This document shows positions 15,930 to 16,412 of a stretch of 16,412 nt of DNA, in pieces (the first letter of the stretch is position 1; every line of letters starts with the position of its first letter). This DNA comes from Saccharicrinis sp041595375. Lineage in GTDB: Bacteria > Bacteroidota > Bacteroidia > Bacteroidales > Marinilabiliaceae. Both the position numbers and the translations under genes were made by a program. The stretch spans positions 1 through 16,412 of the forward strand of contig JBFHKL010000067.1 of the NCBI GenBank assembly GCA_041595375.1, in the 5' to 3' direction. The notes under the pieces are model-generated. The model was not told the DNA's origin. It saw only the letters and a list, made by a program, of their open reading frames with translations, and searched no databases.

Positions 15930-16412
15930 ATGAATTATCTGGAAGCTGCCGTATTTTTAAAACGACTAATAAAAACAACCAATTCTGATTTATTAGCTGT
16001 GAATAAGAATGGTCTGGTAAATAAGAATCAGATGATCATTCGTTCTAATTTTGGAAACCCCATTGAGATAAAGATGGATGCTTTTTCCAATGATTTTGTC
16101 AATAAAACCCTCAAAGAATACGATTCTGAAGCCTTTGTTATTACCGATTTGGTAACTGTAAATAACAAAGGCCAGGAGCTCACCTATTTTTTATATAAAG
16201 GATATCATTCATTATTCGATAAAGGATTGGTTTATTTTCAGCTGATTGACAAAACAAATATGCAAGCCATTGGCGAATTGGAATTTAGTAATTTAGAAGA
16301 CAATATATTCTACACCGTACAGGCACCTAACTTTGAAGAGAGCTCGTGCAATGCCATAGAAACAAAGGAAAATACCATTAAGGAACCTTCTATCGCTTTT
16401 TTAATAGGCCAT
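15930..16412 (+). CDS. Protein of unknown function, 3' end cut by window
   Basis: 161 codons without a stop up to the window end, so the C-terminus is missing. It starts MNYLEAAVFLKRLIKTTNSD, with no signal peptide or membrane helix, and continues as a mixed alpha/beta protein (SEAFVITDLVTVNNKGQELT, YFQLIDKTNMQAIGELEF). The end of the visible part (IKEPSIAFLIGH) is moderately hydrophobic. I do not recognise a family. The ABC ATPase gene is divergent on the other side of a 336-bp spacer. Confidence 0.8.
   Translation, partial: MNYLEAAVFLKRLIKTTNSDLLAVNKNGLVNKNQMIIRSNFGNPIEIKMDAFSNDFVNKTLKEYDSEAFVITDLVTVNNKGQELTYFLYKGYHSLFDKGLVYFQLIDKTNMQAIGELEFSNLEDNIFYTVQAPNFEESSCNAIETKENTIKEPSIAFLIGH

Noticed and set aside
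1..16412. Search for CRISPR, tRNA, transposase or phage genes
   Set aside because: No spaced direct repeats of CRISPR type, cloverleaf or recombinase motif was seen.

Overview
The window looks like a low-GC Bacteroidota chromosome, most plausibly a marine member of the Bacteroidales/Marinilabiliales type. Support: SDDD-type lipoprotein export signals, LytS/LytTR two-component systems with TPR-containing kinases, promoters matching the Bacteroidota TTTG-N19-TAnnTTTG pattern, GLUG-motif surface proteins, and AIM24-family and DUF3592 proteins. The assignment rests on gene content and motifs only; no 16S or marker gene is present.

Left region (1-1300): a broken minus-strand GLUG-motif secreted protein gene (265-1154) with one frameshift and three in-frame stops. 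Upstream of it, and again at the extreme left of the window, lies the same promoter architecture. An array of 8-bp elements AGGTTA(G/A)C, spaced by 11 bp or multiples of it, sits exactly 30 bp from a -7 box (TATTTTTG at the left, TATTTTTC at the pseudogene). This suggests a tandem family of related genes continuing off the left edge under one regulator. A bidirectional terminator separates the two units. A second, more decayed remnant of the same protein family lies at 13987-14279.

Centre-left (1504-4180): a plus-strand two-component pair, a membrane histidine kinase with an unexplained C-terminal extension and a receiver-coiled coil-LuxR HTH regulator. Converging on it is a minus-strand aspartate/glutamate racemase remnant from which most of the middle has been deleted.

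Centre (4300-7217): minus-strand envelope genes: a small DUF4190-like membrane protein with a good promoter, an outer-membrane beta-barrel protein paired with an unknown secreted protein (ending at a strong terminator), and a surface lipoprotein.

Centre-right (7459-13897): a minus-strand block reading, in order of transcription, LytS-type TPR sensor kinase, LytTR response regulator, stand-alone LytTR protein, OmpA-family protein, lipoprotein, DUF3592 membrane protein and AIM24-family protein. The kinase and regulator are 3 bp apart. The stand-alone LytTR gene is preceded by 10-bp direct repeats 21 bp apart, the geometry expected of a LytTR operator, so the envelope genes below it are plausible targets.

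Right (14355-16412): a ModF-like double ABC ATPase whose N-terminal half has no P-loop, then divergently a protein of unknown function cut by the window end.

No tRNA, rRNA, CRISPR array, transposase or phage gene was seen.
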